Origin: Pseudomonadota bacterium
Lineage (GTDB): Bacteria; Pseudomonadota; Alphaproteobacteria; Rhizobiales; Tepidamorphaceae
Direction of reading: 5' to 3'
Length of the DNA stretch: 13,061 nt
NCBI GenBank assembly: GCA_023435545.1
Contig: JAEYRQ010000156.1
Coordinates: 1-13,061, forward strand
In this document: positions 1-8,428 of the stretch, piece by piece
Layout: the number at the start of each line of letters is the position of its first letter
How positions within the stretch are numbered: position 1 is the stretch's first letter
The notes under the pieces: model-generated
Database searches by the model: none
Seen by the model: only the letters and a program-made list of their open reading frames with translations
What the model was told of the DNA's origin: nothing
Program-made: the position numbers and the translations under genes

Positions 1-28
1 GGCCCGCGCCGCTCCACTGGCGCGGGCC
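1..28 (-). terminator. Probable intrinsic terminator of gyrB, cut by the window edge
   Basis: A perfect 10-bp GC-rich stem pairs positions 1-10 with 19-28 around an 8-base loop (11-18). It lies 13 bases past the gyrB stop codon in the direction of gyrB transcription. The T-tract that would complete an intrinsic terminator would fall to the left of position 1 and cannot be seen. The stem could also extend outside the window, so the outer end is not defined. Confidence 0.6.
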
Positions 29-41
29 CGTGAACGGCTTC

Positions 42-2583
<2,542 letters not shown>

Positions 2584-2613
2584 GACCCCTCGGGCGTTCT
2601 CATTTCACTGAAA

Positions 2614-2642
2614 AATATGGGTATTTCCGTGGCGATCGGCAA
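2614..2642 (-). promoter_or_regulatory. Candidate sigma70-type promoter for gyrB
   Basis: On the minus strand a -35-like TTGCCG (2637-2642) is followed after exactly 17 bases by a -10-like CATATT (2614-2619). Each hexamer matches the consensus at four of six bases. The site lies in the AT-richest part of the exporter-gyrB gap and would give a leader of roughly 125 bases. The call rests on hexamers and spacing only. Confidence 0.33.
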
Positions 2643-2666
2643 TGGTTGGCATCGGTTTCGGCAGGC

Positions 2667-3281
2667 TCAGCCGCGCGCCGCGATTGCCGCTGCGGCACCC
2701 ATCATGCTGACGCCGGCGACCCGGTTCAGGATGCGGCGTGCCGATGGCGTCTCGAACATCCGACGGGCGCGCGCGGCGAGCGCCGCATAGGCGCCGATCA
2801 CCACCACCAGATCGATGATCACCACCGCCGACATCTCGGCGAAGGCGAGCGCGCTCATGCCGCCGAGATCGACGATGGTCGGCAGGATGGCGAGATAGAA
2901 CAGGATCACCTTCGGATTGCCGAGCGTCACCGCCAATCCCGCCAGGAAGGTCGACAGCGCCCCGCCGGTGATCCGGGCCGTAACAACGCCGCGGTCGGGG
3001 CTCGCCGTCCACAGGCGGATCGCGAGGTAGACCAGATAGGCCGCGCCCAGCCAGCGGATGACGATGAAGACGGTGCCGAAGCTCGCCGCGATGACGCCGA
3101 GGCCCAGAGCTGCCGCCGACAGATAGACGAGGTCGCCGACGATCAGCCCGGCCATCATCGGCAGCGTCGGCCGGAAGCCGGCGCCGAGCGCGCGTCCGAC
3201 CACCGCCGCGATCCCGGGTCCGGGAATGGCGGCGGCGAGCCCGAGGGCGAGCGCGAAGGCTATGAGGCTGGTGGTGTCCAT
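2667..3281 (-). CDS. LysE/RhtB-family amino-acid exporter
   Basis: A 204-residue, strongly hydrophobic inner-membrane protein of the LysE/RhtB translocator family. Members export amino acids or related small metabolites such as lysine, homoserine or threonine; the substrate here cannot be told. The family's PGPG motif lies at residues 20-23 at the end of the first membrane segment. A GNPKVILFYLAILP segment at 121-134 matches the conserved NPK-(A/V)-x-LF-x(3)-LP region. About six membrane spans can be drawn, near residues 5-27, 38-62, 66-90, 108-134, 146-170 and 185-202. The length is normal for the family. The start is the ATG at 3281, without a clear ribosome binding site. It sits between recF (75 bp upstream) and gyrB, separating two genes often adjacent in bacteria, and shares their orientation. 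It may be cotranscribed with recF. Confidence 0.87.
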   Translation of the reverse strand: MDTTSLIAFALALGLAAAIPGPGIAAVVGRALGAGFRPTLPMMAGLIVGDLVYLSAAALGLGVIAASFGTVFIVIRWLGAAYLVYLAIRLWTASPDRGVVTARITGGALSTFLAGLAVTLGNPKVILFYLAILPTIVDLGGMSALAFAEMSAVVIIDLVVVIGAYAALAARARRMFETPSARRILNRVAGVSMMGAAAAIAARG

Positions 3282-3356
3282 GGCGAGCGAGGATTTACGC
3301 CATTGCGCGCCTGCAGGGAAGCGGGATCACCGGGGGTGAGGGCCAATCGCGACGGC

Positions 3357-4460
3357 TCACAGCGGCGAGACACTCCTGTCCGCAACCTCGAGACACTGGG
3401 CGTCGTTGCCAATATCGGCGAACAGCGCCCGGTCGGTCCCAGTCATCCAGGCCTGGGCGCCGAGCGCGAGGATCTCGGCGAAGAGCGCGGCGCGGCGGAT
3501 GTCGTCGAGATGGGCGGCCACCTCGTCGAGCAACAGGATCGGGGCGAAGCCATCGTCGGATCCCGCGACGATGCGGGCATGCGCGATGACCAGCGCGATC
3601 AAGAGCCCTTTCTGCTCGCCGGTGGAGGCGATCGCCGCGGGCACATTCCGGTTGGCATGGATGACGGAAAGATCGCTGCGGTGGGGACCGAGGAGCGTGC
3701 GCCCGGCGGCGGCGTCGCGGTGCCTGCCTTCGCACAGCGCGCGCCGGTAGCCCTCCTCGACATCAACCGCGGGCATGGCGCGCAATTCGGCCTCGAGTGT
3801 GCCGACAAGCTCCAGCGACGGATCGGGGAAGACGCCGCCCGCGCGTGACGAGAGCACCGCGGAAAGCCGCGCGACGGCTTCGGCGCGGGCCGCGGCCACC
3901 GCAACGGCCGGACCGGCCAGTTCGTGCTCCACGGCGTCGAGCCAGCGCGGATCGGGACGCGCCTCCTCGAGCAGCCGGTTGCGCTGGCGCATCAGCTTCT
4001 CGAACTCGGCCACGCGGGCGGCATGGCCCGGGTCGAGCGTCAGCACCAGCCGGTCGAGGAACCGTCGACGGTCACTGGCCGAGCCGGTGAACAGACCGTC
4101 CATGGCGGGCGTCAGCCACAGGACGCGGACGATCTCGCCGAGCGCGGCGACCGAGCGCGCCGGCTGGCGGTCGATGCGCACCGCCCGACCGCTCTCGCCG
4201 CGCCGGAAGCCGGTACCGATGTCGAACGCCGCCTCGCCCCGCTCCACCGTCGCCGCCACGGCGAACGCGTCGGCGCCGACACGGATCACCGCCTCCAGCC
4301 CCGCGCCGCGCAGGCCGCGACCGGGGGCGAGATAGGACAGGGCCTCGAGCAGGTTGGTCTTGCCCGCCCCGTTGGCGCCGGTCAGCACCGCCGGCTGCGG
4401 GCCGAGCTCCAGCCGCAGTACCTCGTAGTTGCGGAAATCGGTCAGCGCCAGCCGGCGCAC
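3357..4460 (-). CDS. recF: DNA replication and repair protein RecF
   Basis: RecF is an SMC/ABC-like ATPase that, with RecO and RecR, loads RecA at single-strand gaps and helps restart stalled forks. From the GTG at 4460 the product is 367 residues, normal for the family. The N-terminus has RLALTDFRNYE followed by the Walker A loop GANGAGKT at 28-35. The signature motif STGEQK is at 279-284, and Walker B ILLLDE with catalytic Glu313 is at 308-313. The middle contains FTGSASDRRRFLDRL, typical of RecF. It lies 80 bp after dnaN in the same direction. The start is uncertain: GTG 4460 has no good ribosome binding site, but GGGGAGGG at 4532-4539, right after the dnaN stop, sits 9 bases before an in-frame CTG at 4523. 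That start would give 388 residues. Confidence 0.95.
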   Translation of the reverse strand: MRRLALTDFRNYEVLRLELGPQPAVLTGANGAGKTNLLEALSYLAPGRGLRGAGLEAVIRVGADAFAVAATVERGEAAFDIGTGFRRGESGRAVRIDRQPARSVAALGEIVRVLWLTPAMDGLFTGSASDRRRFLDRLVLTLDPGHAARVAEFEKLMRQRNRLLEEARPDPRWLDAVEHELAGPAVAVAAARAEAVARLSAVLSSRAGGVFPDPSLELVGTLEAELRAMPAVDVEEGYRRALCEGRHRDAAAGRTLLGPHRSDLSVIHANRNVPAAIASTGEQKGLLIALVIAHARIVAGSDDGFAPILLLDEVAAHLDDIRRAALFAEILALGAQAWMTGTDRALFADIGNDAQCLEVADRSVSPL

Positions 4461-4531
4461 CGCGATCCGGCGTCTGGGCGCGGAGGGACCGGTCTCGTCG
4501 AGGGCGGCGATCGTCTCGGGCAGGGCGCTCG

Positions 4532-4539
4532 CCCTCCCC
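4532..4539 (-). promoter_or_regulatory. Strong Shine-Dalgarno sequence just after the dnaN stop, likely for recF
   Basis: The minus strand reads GGGGAGGG one base after the dnaN TAG (4541-4543). The nearest correctly spaced codon in the recF frame is CTG at 4521-4523, 9 bases beyond the GGAGG core. No in-frame ATG, GTG or TTG occurs before the GTG at 4460, about 70 bases further on. The match to the 16S anti-SD is clear; its assignment to recF is inference. Confidence 0.5.
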
Positions 4540-4540
4540 G

Positions 4541-5659
4541 CTAGACCCGCATCGGCATCAGCACGTAGAGCGCCGAGCGGTCGCCCTCGTCGCAGATCAG
4601 CGTCGGAGAGCCTGCGTCGGCGAGCTCGAACCGCGCCTCGCTGCTCTCCAGCTGTCCGGTGATGTCCAGCAGGTAACGGGCGTTGAAGCCGATCTCCAGC
4701 GGGTCCGAGTCGTAGGACACCGGCAGCTCCTCGGTGGCGTTGCCCGCGTCCGGATTGTTCACGGTGAGCACCACGCGGTCGTTCTCCACCGCGAGCTTCA
4801 CCGCCCGGCCGCGCTCGCTGGAGACGGTCGATACGAGGTCCACGCTGCGGGCAAATGCGTCGCGGTCGACACGCAGGATCTTGTCGTTGCCGGACGGGAT
4901 CACCCGACCGTAGTCAGGGAAGGTCCCGTCGATCAGCTTCGAGGTCAGGACAACGGCGCCGATGGTGAAGCGCACCTTGTTGGCCGACAGCTCGATGCCG
5001 ACGGTCTCGGCCGGATCGTCCAGCAGCCGCAGCAGTTCCTGCACCGCCTTGCGCGGCACGATCACGCCGGGCATCCCCTCCGCGCCGGCGGGGGCCTCGA
5101 TCTCGACCCGGGCGAGCCGGTGACCGTCGGTCGCCACGGCCCGCAGCCTCGGCAGCCCGTCCGCCTCGACCGTGTGGAAGTAGATGCCGTTCAGGTAGTA
5201 GCGCGTCTCCTCCTGGGAGATCGCGAACTGCGTCTTGTCGATCAGCCGCTTGAGCTGGCCGGCCGGTACCACGAAACGGTGGCTGAACTCGCCGGCGGTG
5301 ATATCGGGGAAGTCGGATTCGGGCAGGGTCTGGAGCGTGAACCGCGCGCGCCCCGAGGACAGCACCACCGAGCCGCCGTCCGGCCCGGAATCGAGGGCCA
5401 CCTGGGCCCCATCCGGGAGCTTGCGAACGATATCGTAGATCGTGTGGGCCGGAACCGTGGTGGCGCCGGACTGCGGCACGTCGGCCGGCGAGGTCTCCAC
5501 CACCTCGATATCCAGATCGGTGGCCTTGAGCTGCAGCGCCGCGCCGTCGGCCCGGACGAGAACGTTGGACAGGATCGGAATGGTGTTGCGCCGCTCCACG
5601 ACCCGGTGGACGTGGCCGAGCGACTTCAGAAACGCGGCGCGTTCGATGGTGACACGCAT
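4541..5659 (-). CDS. dnaN: DNA polymerase III beta subunit (sliding clamp)
   Basis: The beta clamp is a homodimeric ring that holds DNA polymerase III and other factors on DNA. The product is 372 residues from the ATG at 5659, with three repeated clamp domains at about 1-125, 126-250 and 251-372. Recognisable stretches are ERRNTIPILSNVL at 22-34, YYLNGIYFH at 154-162, ATDGHRLA at 176-183, LIDGTFPDYGRVIP at 242-255 and the C-terminal YVLMPMRV, whose MPMR(V/L) ending is part of the partner-binding cleft. An in-frame TTG at 5668 would add three residues but overlaps the ribosome binding site. AGGA about 9 bases before the ATG supports 5659. It is preceded by a 139-bp gap after dnaA and followed by recF, the classic order. 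Confidence 0.97.
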   Translation of the reverse strand: MRVTIERAAFLKSLGHVHRVVERRNTIPILSNVLVRADGAALQLKATDLDIEVVETSPADVPQSGATTVPAHTIYDIVRKLPDGAQVALDSGPDGGSVVLSSGRARFTLQTLPESDFPDITAGEFSHRFVVPAGQLKRLIDKTQFAISQEETRYYLNGIYFHTVEADGLPRLRAVATDGHRLARVEIEAPAGAEGMPGVIVPRKAVQELLRLLDDPAETVGIELSANKVRFTIGAVVLTSKLIDGTFPDYGRVIPSGNDKILRVDRDAFARSVDLVSTVSSERGRAVKLAVENDRVVLTVNNPDAGNATEELPVSYDSDPLEIGFNARYLLDITGQLESSEARFELADAGSPTLICDEGDRSALYVLMPMRV

Positions 5660-5687
5660 GGCAGGCAATCCTGTCGATCAGCCGGCG

Positions 5688-5702
5688 CGGCGGGCCCCGC
5701 CG
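5688..5702. repeat. GC-rich dyad in the dnaA-dnaN gap
   Basis: CGGCGGG at 5688-5694 is complementary to CCCGCCG at 5696-5702 around a single base, so it would fold as about five pairs with a five-base loop. It lies about 30 bases before the dnaN start and could sit in the dnaN mRNA leader. No T-tract follows. The function is unknown. Confidence 0.3.
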
Positions 5703-5790
5703 GCACTCCCAACCCACCCCGTGCGGGAAAGGATGGTGAACTTGCCGGGAACGGGACCCATTTGCAAGTGCGGGCGGCGGGCAGGAGCAG

Positions 5791-5809
5791 GCGAGGCCTC
5801 AGGCCTCGC
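5791..5809 (-). terminator. Perfect hairpin overlapping the dnaA stop codon, without a T-tract
   Basis: GCGAGGCCT at 5791-5799 is the exact reverse complement of 5801-5809, giving about a seven-pair stem with a five-base loop. The dnaA stop codon (5799-5801) lies at its centre. No run of T follows on the minus strand, so it is not a textbook intrinsic terminator. It may protect the dnaA transcript end or reduce read-through into dnaN. Such a perfect dyad is seen directly; its role is inferred. Confidence 0.3.
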
Positions 5810-7349
5810 CGTCCTCGATCCGGCGGCGCAGCGCCTCGACGTCACGGGCGAGAGAGGTGTCCTTGGTGAGCAGCCCCTCGATCTTGCGCACCGCATGCAG
5901 CACCGTGGTGTGATCGCGGTTGCCGAAGCGGCGGCCGATCTCCGGCAGCGACCGCGGCGTGAGCACCTTGGCAAGATACATGGCGATCTGGCGGGGCACG
6001 ACGATGGCGCGGGTGCGTCGGCTCGACACCAGGTCGGATCGGGAGACCTGGTAGTGCACAGCGACGACGCGCTGGATGTCCTCGATGCGGATCTGCGGCC
6101 GCTCCTGGGTGGCGACGAGGTCGCGGATGACCCGCTCGGCGAGATCGAGCGTCACCGGCACGTTGGCGAAGCAGCGGTGGGCGGCGAGCCGGTTGAGCGC
6201 CCCCTCCAGATCCCGGCCGCTGGAGGACACCTGCCGGGCGACATAGTCGAGCACATCCGCCGAGAGGTCGACCGACTGGCCACGCTCGGCCAACGCCCGG
6301 ACGCGGGCATCGAGGATCTGCCGGCGCAGCGCCAGCTCCTGGATGCCGATGCCGGCGACCAGTCCGCCGGCAAGCCGCGAGCGCGTACGATCGTCGAAAC
6401 CGTCGAGATCGGCCGGCGGACGATCCGCCACGATCACCACCTGGCGGCAGCCCTCGATGAGCGCATTCATCGTGTGGCTGAATTCGCGATGGGTCGCCTT
6501 GCCCTGCAGGAACTGCAGGTCGTCGATCAGCATCAGATCGATGGAGCGCAGCGTCTCCTTGAAGGAGATCGCCGAATCCGACCGCACCGCGGAGACGAAC
6601 CGGAATACGAATTGCTCGGCCGAAAGATGCAGGATCCGGCGCGAGGGATCGAGTTCCGCTGCTTTCCAGGCGATGGCGTGCAGCAGATGTGTCTTGCCGC
6701 GGCCCACACCGCCGTGGATGAACAGCGGATTGAACATGGTGCCGGCCGCACCGGACGTCGCCACCGACAGCGCCGTGTCGTGGGCGATCTTGTTGGAATC
6801 CCCGACCGCGAAGGCCTCGAACTTGAACCGGGGATCGAGCGGCGCGCTCTCGAACGGCTGGTCGCCTGCCTCCGCCGCGGCGGGCCGGGAGGAGGCGAGC
6901 GCCGGTCGGGCCTCCCGCGCCCGTCGGGGCACCGTCGGCACCGGCCGATCGGGCAATACCGTCTCGACGCCGCGCACGCGAACGTCGACACGTTCGACAC
7001 CCGGGGCTTCGGCCCGCCAGAGCGCCAGCAGTCGCGCGCCGTAATTGGTGCGGATCCACATCCTCAGGAACGGCGTCGCGACGGTGAGCACAGCCGTCAT
7101 CTCCGCCACTTCCACGAAGGACACGCCTTTGAACCAGCTGCGATAGATGTCCTCACCGAACTCGGCGCGAAGCCGCTGTACGATGCGCGACCAGGCCTCG
7201 GCATGGCGCGCCCCCGCGCCTTTCACCGTTTCCCCCGTCGCACCAGCCTGCCGATCCGGACCGTCCGTCTCCCAGTTCGCATCGGCATCCACGCCCTCCA
7301 AGAGTTCCATCGCCACGCCCACCGCCCTCGTTGTCTTCCGTCCGCTCAT
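5799..7349 (-). CDS. dnaA: Chromosomal replication initiator protein DnaA
   Basis: DnaA is the AAA+ ATPase that binds DnaA boxes and melts oriC. With the ATG at 7349 it is 516 residues. Domain I ([22 protein letters not shown]) begins only at about residue 52. Domain II is a Pro/Ala/Arg-rich linker (about 125-172). The AAA+ core has Walker A GGVGRGKT at 213-220, Walker B LMLIDD at 272-277, [11 protein letters not shown] at 321-331 with the box VII arginine, and sensor II in [10 protein letters not shown] at 378-387. Domain IV ends with the binding signature [19 protein letters not shown] at 473-491. The start is uncertain: ATG 7349 overlaps the upstream rhodanese stop as ATGA, ATG 7310 gives 503 residues, and GTG 7226, with GGGGG five bases before it, gives 475 residues and removes the N-terminal extension. 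The Walker A arginine replaces the more usual leucine. The gene lies upstream of dnaN in the same direction. Confidence 0.96.
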   Translation of the reverse strand: MSGRKTTRAVGVAMELLEGVDADANWETDGPDRQAGATGETVKGAGARHAEAWSRIVQRLRAEFGEDIYRSWFKGVSFVEVAEMTAVLTVATPFLRMWIRTNYGARLLALWRAEAPGVERVDVRVRGVETVLPDRPVPTVPRRAREARPALASSRPAAAEAGDQPFESAPLDPRFKFEAFAVGDSNKIAHDTALSVATSGAAGTMFNPLFIHGGVGRGKTHLLHAIAWKAAELDPSRRILHLSAEQFVFRFVSAVRSDSAISFKETLRSIDLMLIDDLQFLQGKATHREFSHTMNALIEGCRQVVIVADRPPADLDGFDDRTRSRLAGGLVAGIGIQELALRRQILDARVRALAERGQSVDLSADVLDYVARQVSSSGRDLEGALNRLAAHRCFANVPVTLDLAERVIRDLVATQERPQIRIEDIQRVVAVHYQVSRSDLVSSRRTRAIVVPRQIAMYLAKVLTPRSLPEIGRRFGNRDHTTVLHAVRKIEGLLTKDTSLARDVEALRRRIEDGEA

Positions 7350-7780
7350 GATTGCACCCAGGGAAGTCCCGCCGCTTTCCACCCCTCGACGCTGCCGCGA
7401 TGCCGCGTCACATCGAGCCGCCCCTCAAAACCGTCCGCGATGTTGAAGCAGGTCGCATAGCCCGCCGCCGTCGCACTCGCTGCCGCCGCGGCACTGCGCG
7501 CGCCCGAGCGGCAGAGGAAAAACAGCGGAGTCTCTCGGGACGCCGACAATTCTCCGAGTGCGGCGGCGAGTTCGTCCAGGAACCGCGAATTGACCTGCAT
7601 CGTCGGATAGCTCTGCCACTCGATCAGCACCGGCTGCTTGCCGATCGGCGCGAGGTCGGCAACGCCAACGAAGGCCCACTCGGCACGTGTCCGCACATCG
7701 ATCAGGACCGCGTCCCGATCCTCCGCCAGCATCCGCCACGCCTCGGACGAGGCAACATCACCCGCATATGCGCCGGACAT
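7346..7780 (-). CDS. Rhodanese-like (sulfurtransferase) protein
   Basis: A single-domain rhodanese-fold protein of 144 residues from the ATG at 7780. Rhodaneses carry sulfur as a persulfide on a loop cysteine and pass it to acceptors such as cyanide, thiols or cofactor-biosynthesis enzymes; the acceptor here is unknown. LIDVRTRAEW at 26-35 is the domain's N-terminal hallmark. The six-residue active loop CRSGAR at 90-95 contains the catalytic Cys90, so the protein should be active. There is no signal peptide, suggesting the cytoplasm. An in-frame TTG at 7810 would add ten residues. The stop TGA overlaps the ATG at 7349 in the dnaA frame (ATGA), so the two may be cotranscribed and translationally coupled if that dnaA start is used. 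No functional link to replication initiation is visible. Confidence 0.85.
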   Translation of the reverse strand: MSGAYAGDVASSEAWRMLAEDRDAVLIDVRTRAEWAFVGVADLAPIGKQPVLIEWQSYPTMQVNSRFLDELAAALGELSASRETPLFFLCRSGARSAAAAASATAAGYATCFNIADGFEGRLDVTRHRGSVEGWKAAGLPWVQS

Positions 7781-7891
7781 GACCCGCCCGCATCTCCGTC
7801 CTGCCACCAAAGTTGTGATCGCGCGGAGCCCGAACGCGTCGAGTCTCCAAATGCCGGCGTTACAATATACGGGCCGGGGTGCACACGATAT

Positions 7892-7923
7892 CGAGTATTC
7901 TAGAGAAGTATGGACGAGTATTC
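7892..7923. repeat. 9-bp direct repeat CGAGTATTC, period 23 bp
   Basis: CGAGTATTC occurs at 7892-7900 and again at 7915-7923, separated by 14 bases. The period of 23 is close to two turns of B-DNA, which would put both copies on nearly the same face. This fits a dimeric regulator site but is not proof of one. Confidence 0.5.
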
Positions 7924-7925
7924 GA
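7892..7925 (-). promoter_or_regulatory. Candidate rhodanese-dnaA promoter overlapping a 9-bp direct repeat
   Basis: The minus strand has a -10-like TAGAAT (7897-7902, five of six consensus bases) and, 17 bases upstream, a weak -35-like TCGAAT (7920-7925, three of six). The direct repeat GAATACTCG (plus-strand CGAGTATTC at 7892-7900 and 7915-7923, period 23) overlaps both hexamers. The leader to the rhodanese ATG would be about 110 bases. A second weak candidate, ATGACC (8019-8024), 18 bases, TAGAAA (7995-8000), lies further upstream. Neither is strong. Confidence 0.28.
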
Positions 7926-7978
7926 CTGCGCCATCCGCCCCCGTCAGCGAACCTATCGTCATGACAAACCTGCCCCGC

Positions 7979-7995
7979 AGCTTGGAAACCAAGCT
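7979..7995. repeat. Dyad AGCTTGG-AAA-CCAAGCT
   Basis: A perfect 7-bp inverted repeat (7979-7985 with 7989-7995) surrounds three A residues. On the plus strand it is followed by a T-rich stretch (TTCTATTCTT), so it could be a weak plus-strand terminator. No plus-strand gene precedes it, and an operator or leader hairpin for the minus-strand dnaA transcript is equally possible. The core TTGGTTTCC recurs in opposite orientation at 8331-8339. Confidence 0.4.
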
Positions 7996-8022
7996 TTCTA
8001 TTCTTACGATTACGTTGAGGTC

Positions 8023-8039
8023 ATCGGGTGATCCCCGAT
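8023..8039. repeat. Dyad ATCGGG-TGATC-CCCGAT
   Basis: A 6-bp perfect inverted repeat (8023-8028 with 8034-8039) has a 5-base loop and is followed on the plus strand by AATTTT. It lies 27 bases from the preceding dyad in the most AT-rich part of the dnaA-upstream gap. The role is unknown. Confidence 0.35.
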
Positions 8040-8176
8040 AATTTTGAAGATACACACCGCCTCCGGGGTAGGCAACCGCATCTTCCGTCGCAACCGGCGC
8101 GGGATCGTCCGACTCCCGCCGAACGCTTCGCGCGGCCAACCGTCCGAGCCCGACAAATGCCTGAGGAGTCAGCGGA

Positions 8177-8188
8177 AACCGAGCGGTT
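8177..8188. repeat. Dyad AACCG-AG-CGGTT
   Basis: A short 5+2+5 palindrome at 8177-8188 inside the dnaA-upstream gap. It is compatible with a small operator half-site pair, but short enough to arise by chance. Confidence 0.2.
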
Positions 8189-8377
8189 GAAGCAACGTGT
8201 CACTCAATGCACACAGTGCGCTGTTCGACATTTTCGTGACGCTTCGCGGCGGGATTTTTGCCGCCAATCCGGGGCCCTCGGGGCGTCGTGTTACCAAGCC
8301 TTTGATTCAGCGAAAGATTGATTGAGAAGTTTGGTTTCCGCTCCGCGCGGCGCCTCCGCGACGGCAGTCCGCCAACG

Positions 8378-8404
8378 AAAAAGGCCCGGCGCAGCCGGGC
8401 CTTT
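8378..8404 (-). terminator. Intrinsic terminator of rpsT
   Basis: A perfect 11-bp stem pairs AAAGGCCCGGC (8380-8390) with GCCGGGCCTTT (8394-8404) around a GCA loop. On the minus strand it ends in TTTTT (8378-8382). It lies 24 bases beyond the rpsT stop. The stem, tight loop and T-run make this a classic Rho-independent terminator that isolates rpsT from the dnaA side. Confidence 0.92.
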
Positions 8405-8428
8405 CGGCAACCCGATGGAGCGGTCGTA

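Larger units (their letters stand above)
7781..8379. other. Gene-poor, locally AT-rich region upstream of rhodanese-dnaA
   Basis: About 600 bases between the rhodanese gene and the rpsT terminator hold no convincing gene. Parts are markedly AT-rich for this window (7981-8050 is about 41% GC by count). Dyads occur at 7979-7995, 8023-8039 and 8177-8188, and a 9-bp direct repeat at 7892-7900 and 7915-7923. Four GANTC (CcrM-type) sites lie at 7841, 8111, 8166 and 8304. I found no good match to the DnaA box TTATNCACA; 8048-8056 and 8205-8213 match only six of eight fixed positions. It probably holds the promoter and control region for rhodanese-dnaA. An origin role is not supported by box content and, in studied relatives (Caulobacter, Sinorhizobium), oriC lies near hemE. 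Confidence 0.6.

Noticed and set aside
2607..2630. A weak AT hairpin after the exporter gene as an intrinsic terminator
   Set aside because: The stem is only five to six A/T pairs and overlaps a better-fitting promoter candidate for gyrB.
2646..3848. A 400-codon plus-strand open frame opposite the exporter gene and recF
   Set aside because: It is low-complexity and charged, spans two real genes and their gap, and has no recognisable motif.
5442..7460. A 672-codon plus-strand open frame opposite dnaA and part of dnaN
   Set aside because: It is antisense to two certain genes, has no domain, and is explained by the GC-rich third codon positions of dnaA.
7900..8139. A 79-codon minus-strand frame upstream of the rhodanese gene
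   Set aside because: It starts with TTG, has no ribosome binding site or recognisable family, and overlaps the AT-rich structured region.
8028..8321. A 97-codon plus-strand frame in the dnaA-upstream gap, with a CTQC-rich tail faintly like the N-terminus of FNR/FixK proteins
   Set aside because: It starts with GTG without a ribosome binding site, has no DNA-binding or cyclic-nucleotide domain and stops early. The resemblance is a few residues only, and a broken fnr-like relic cannot be supported.
7861..8340. A firm oriC call for the dnaA-upstream gap
   Set aside because: No strong TTATNCACA box was found; the best sites match six of eight fixed positions. Studied alphaproteobacteria place oriC near hemE, which is not in this window.
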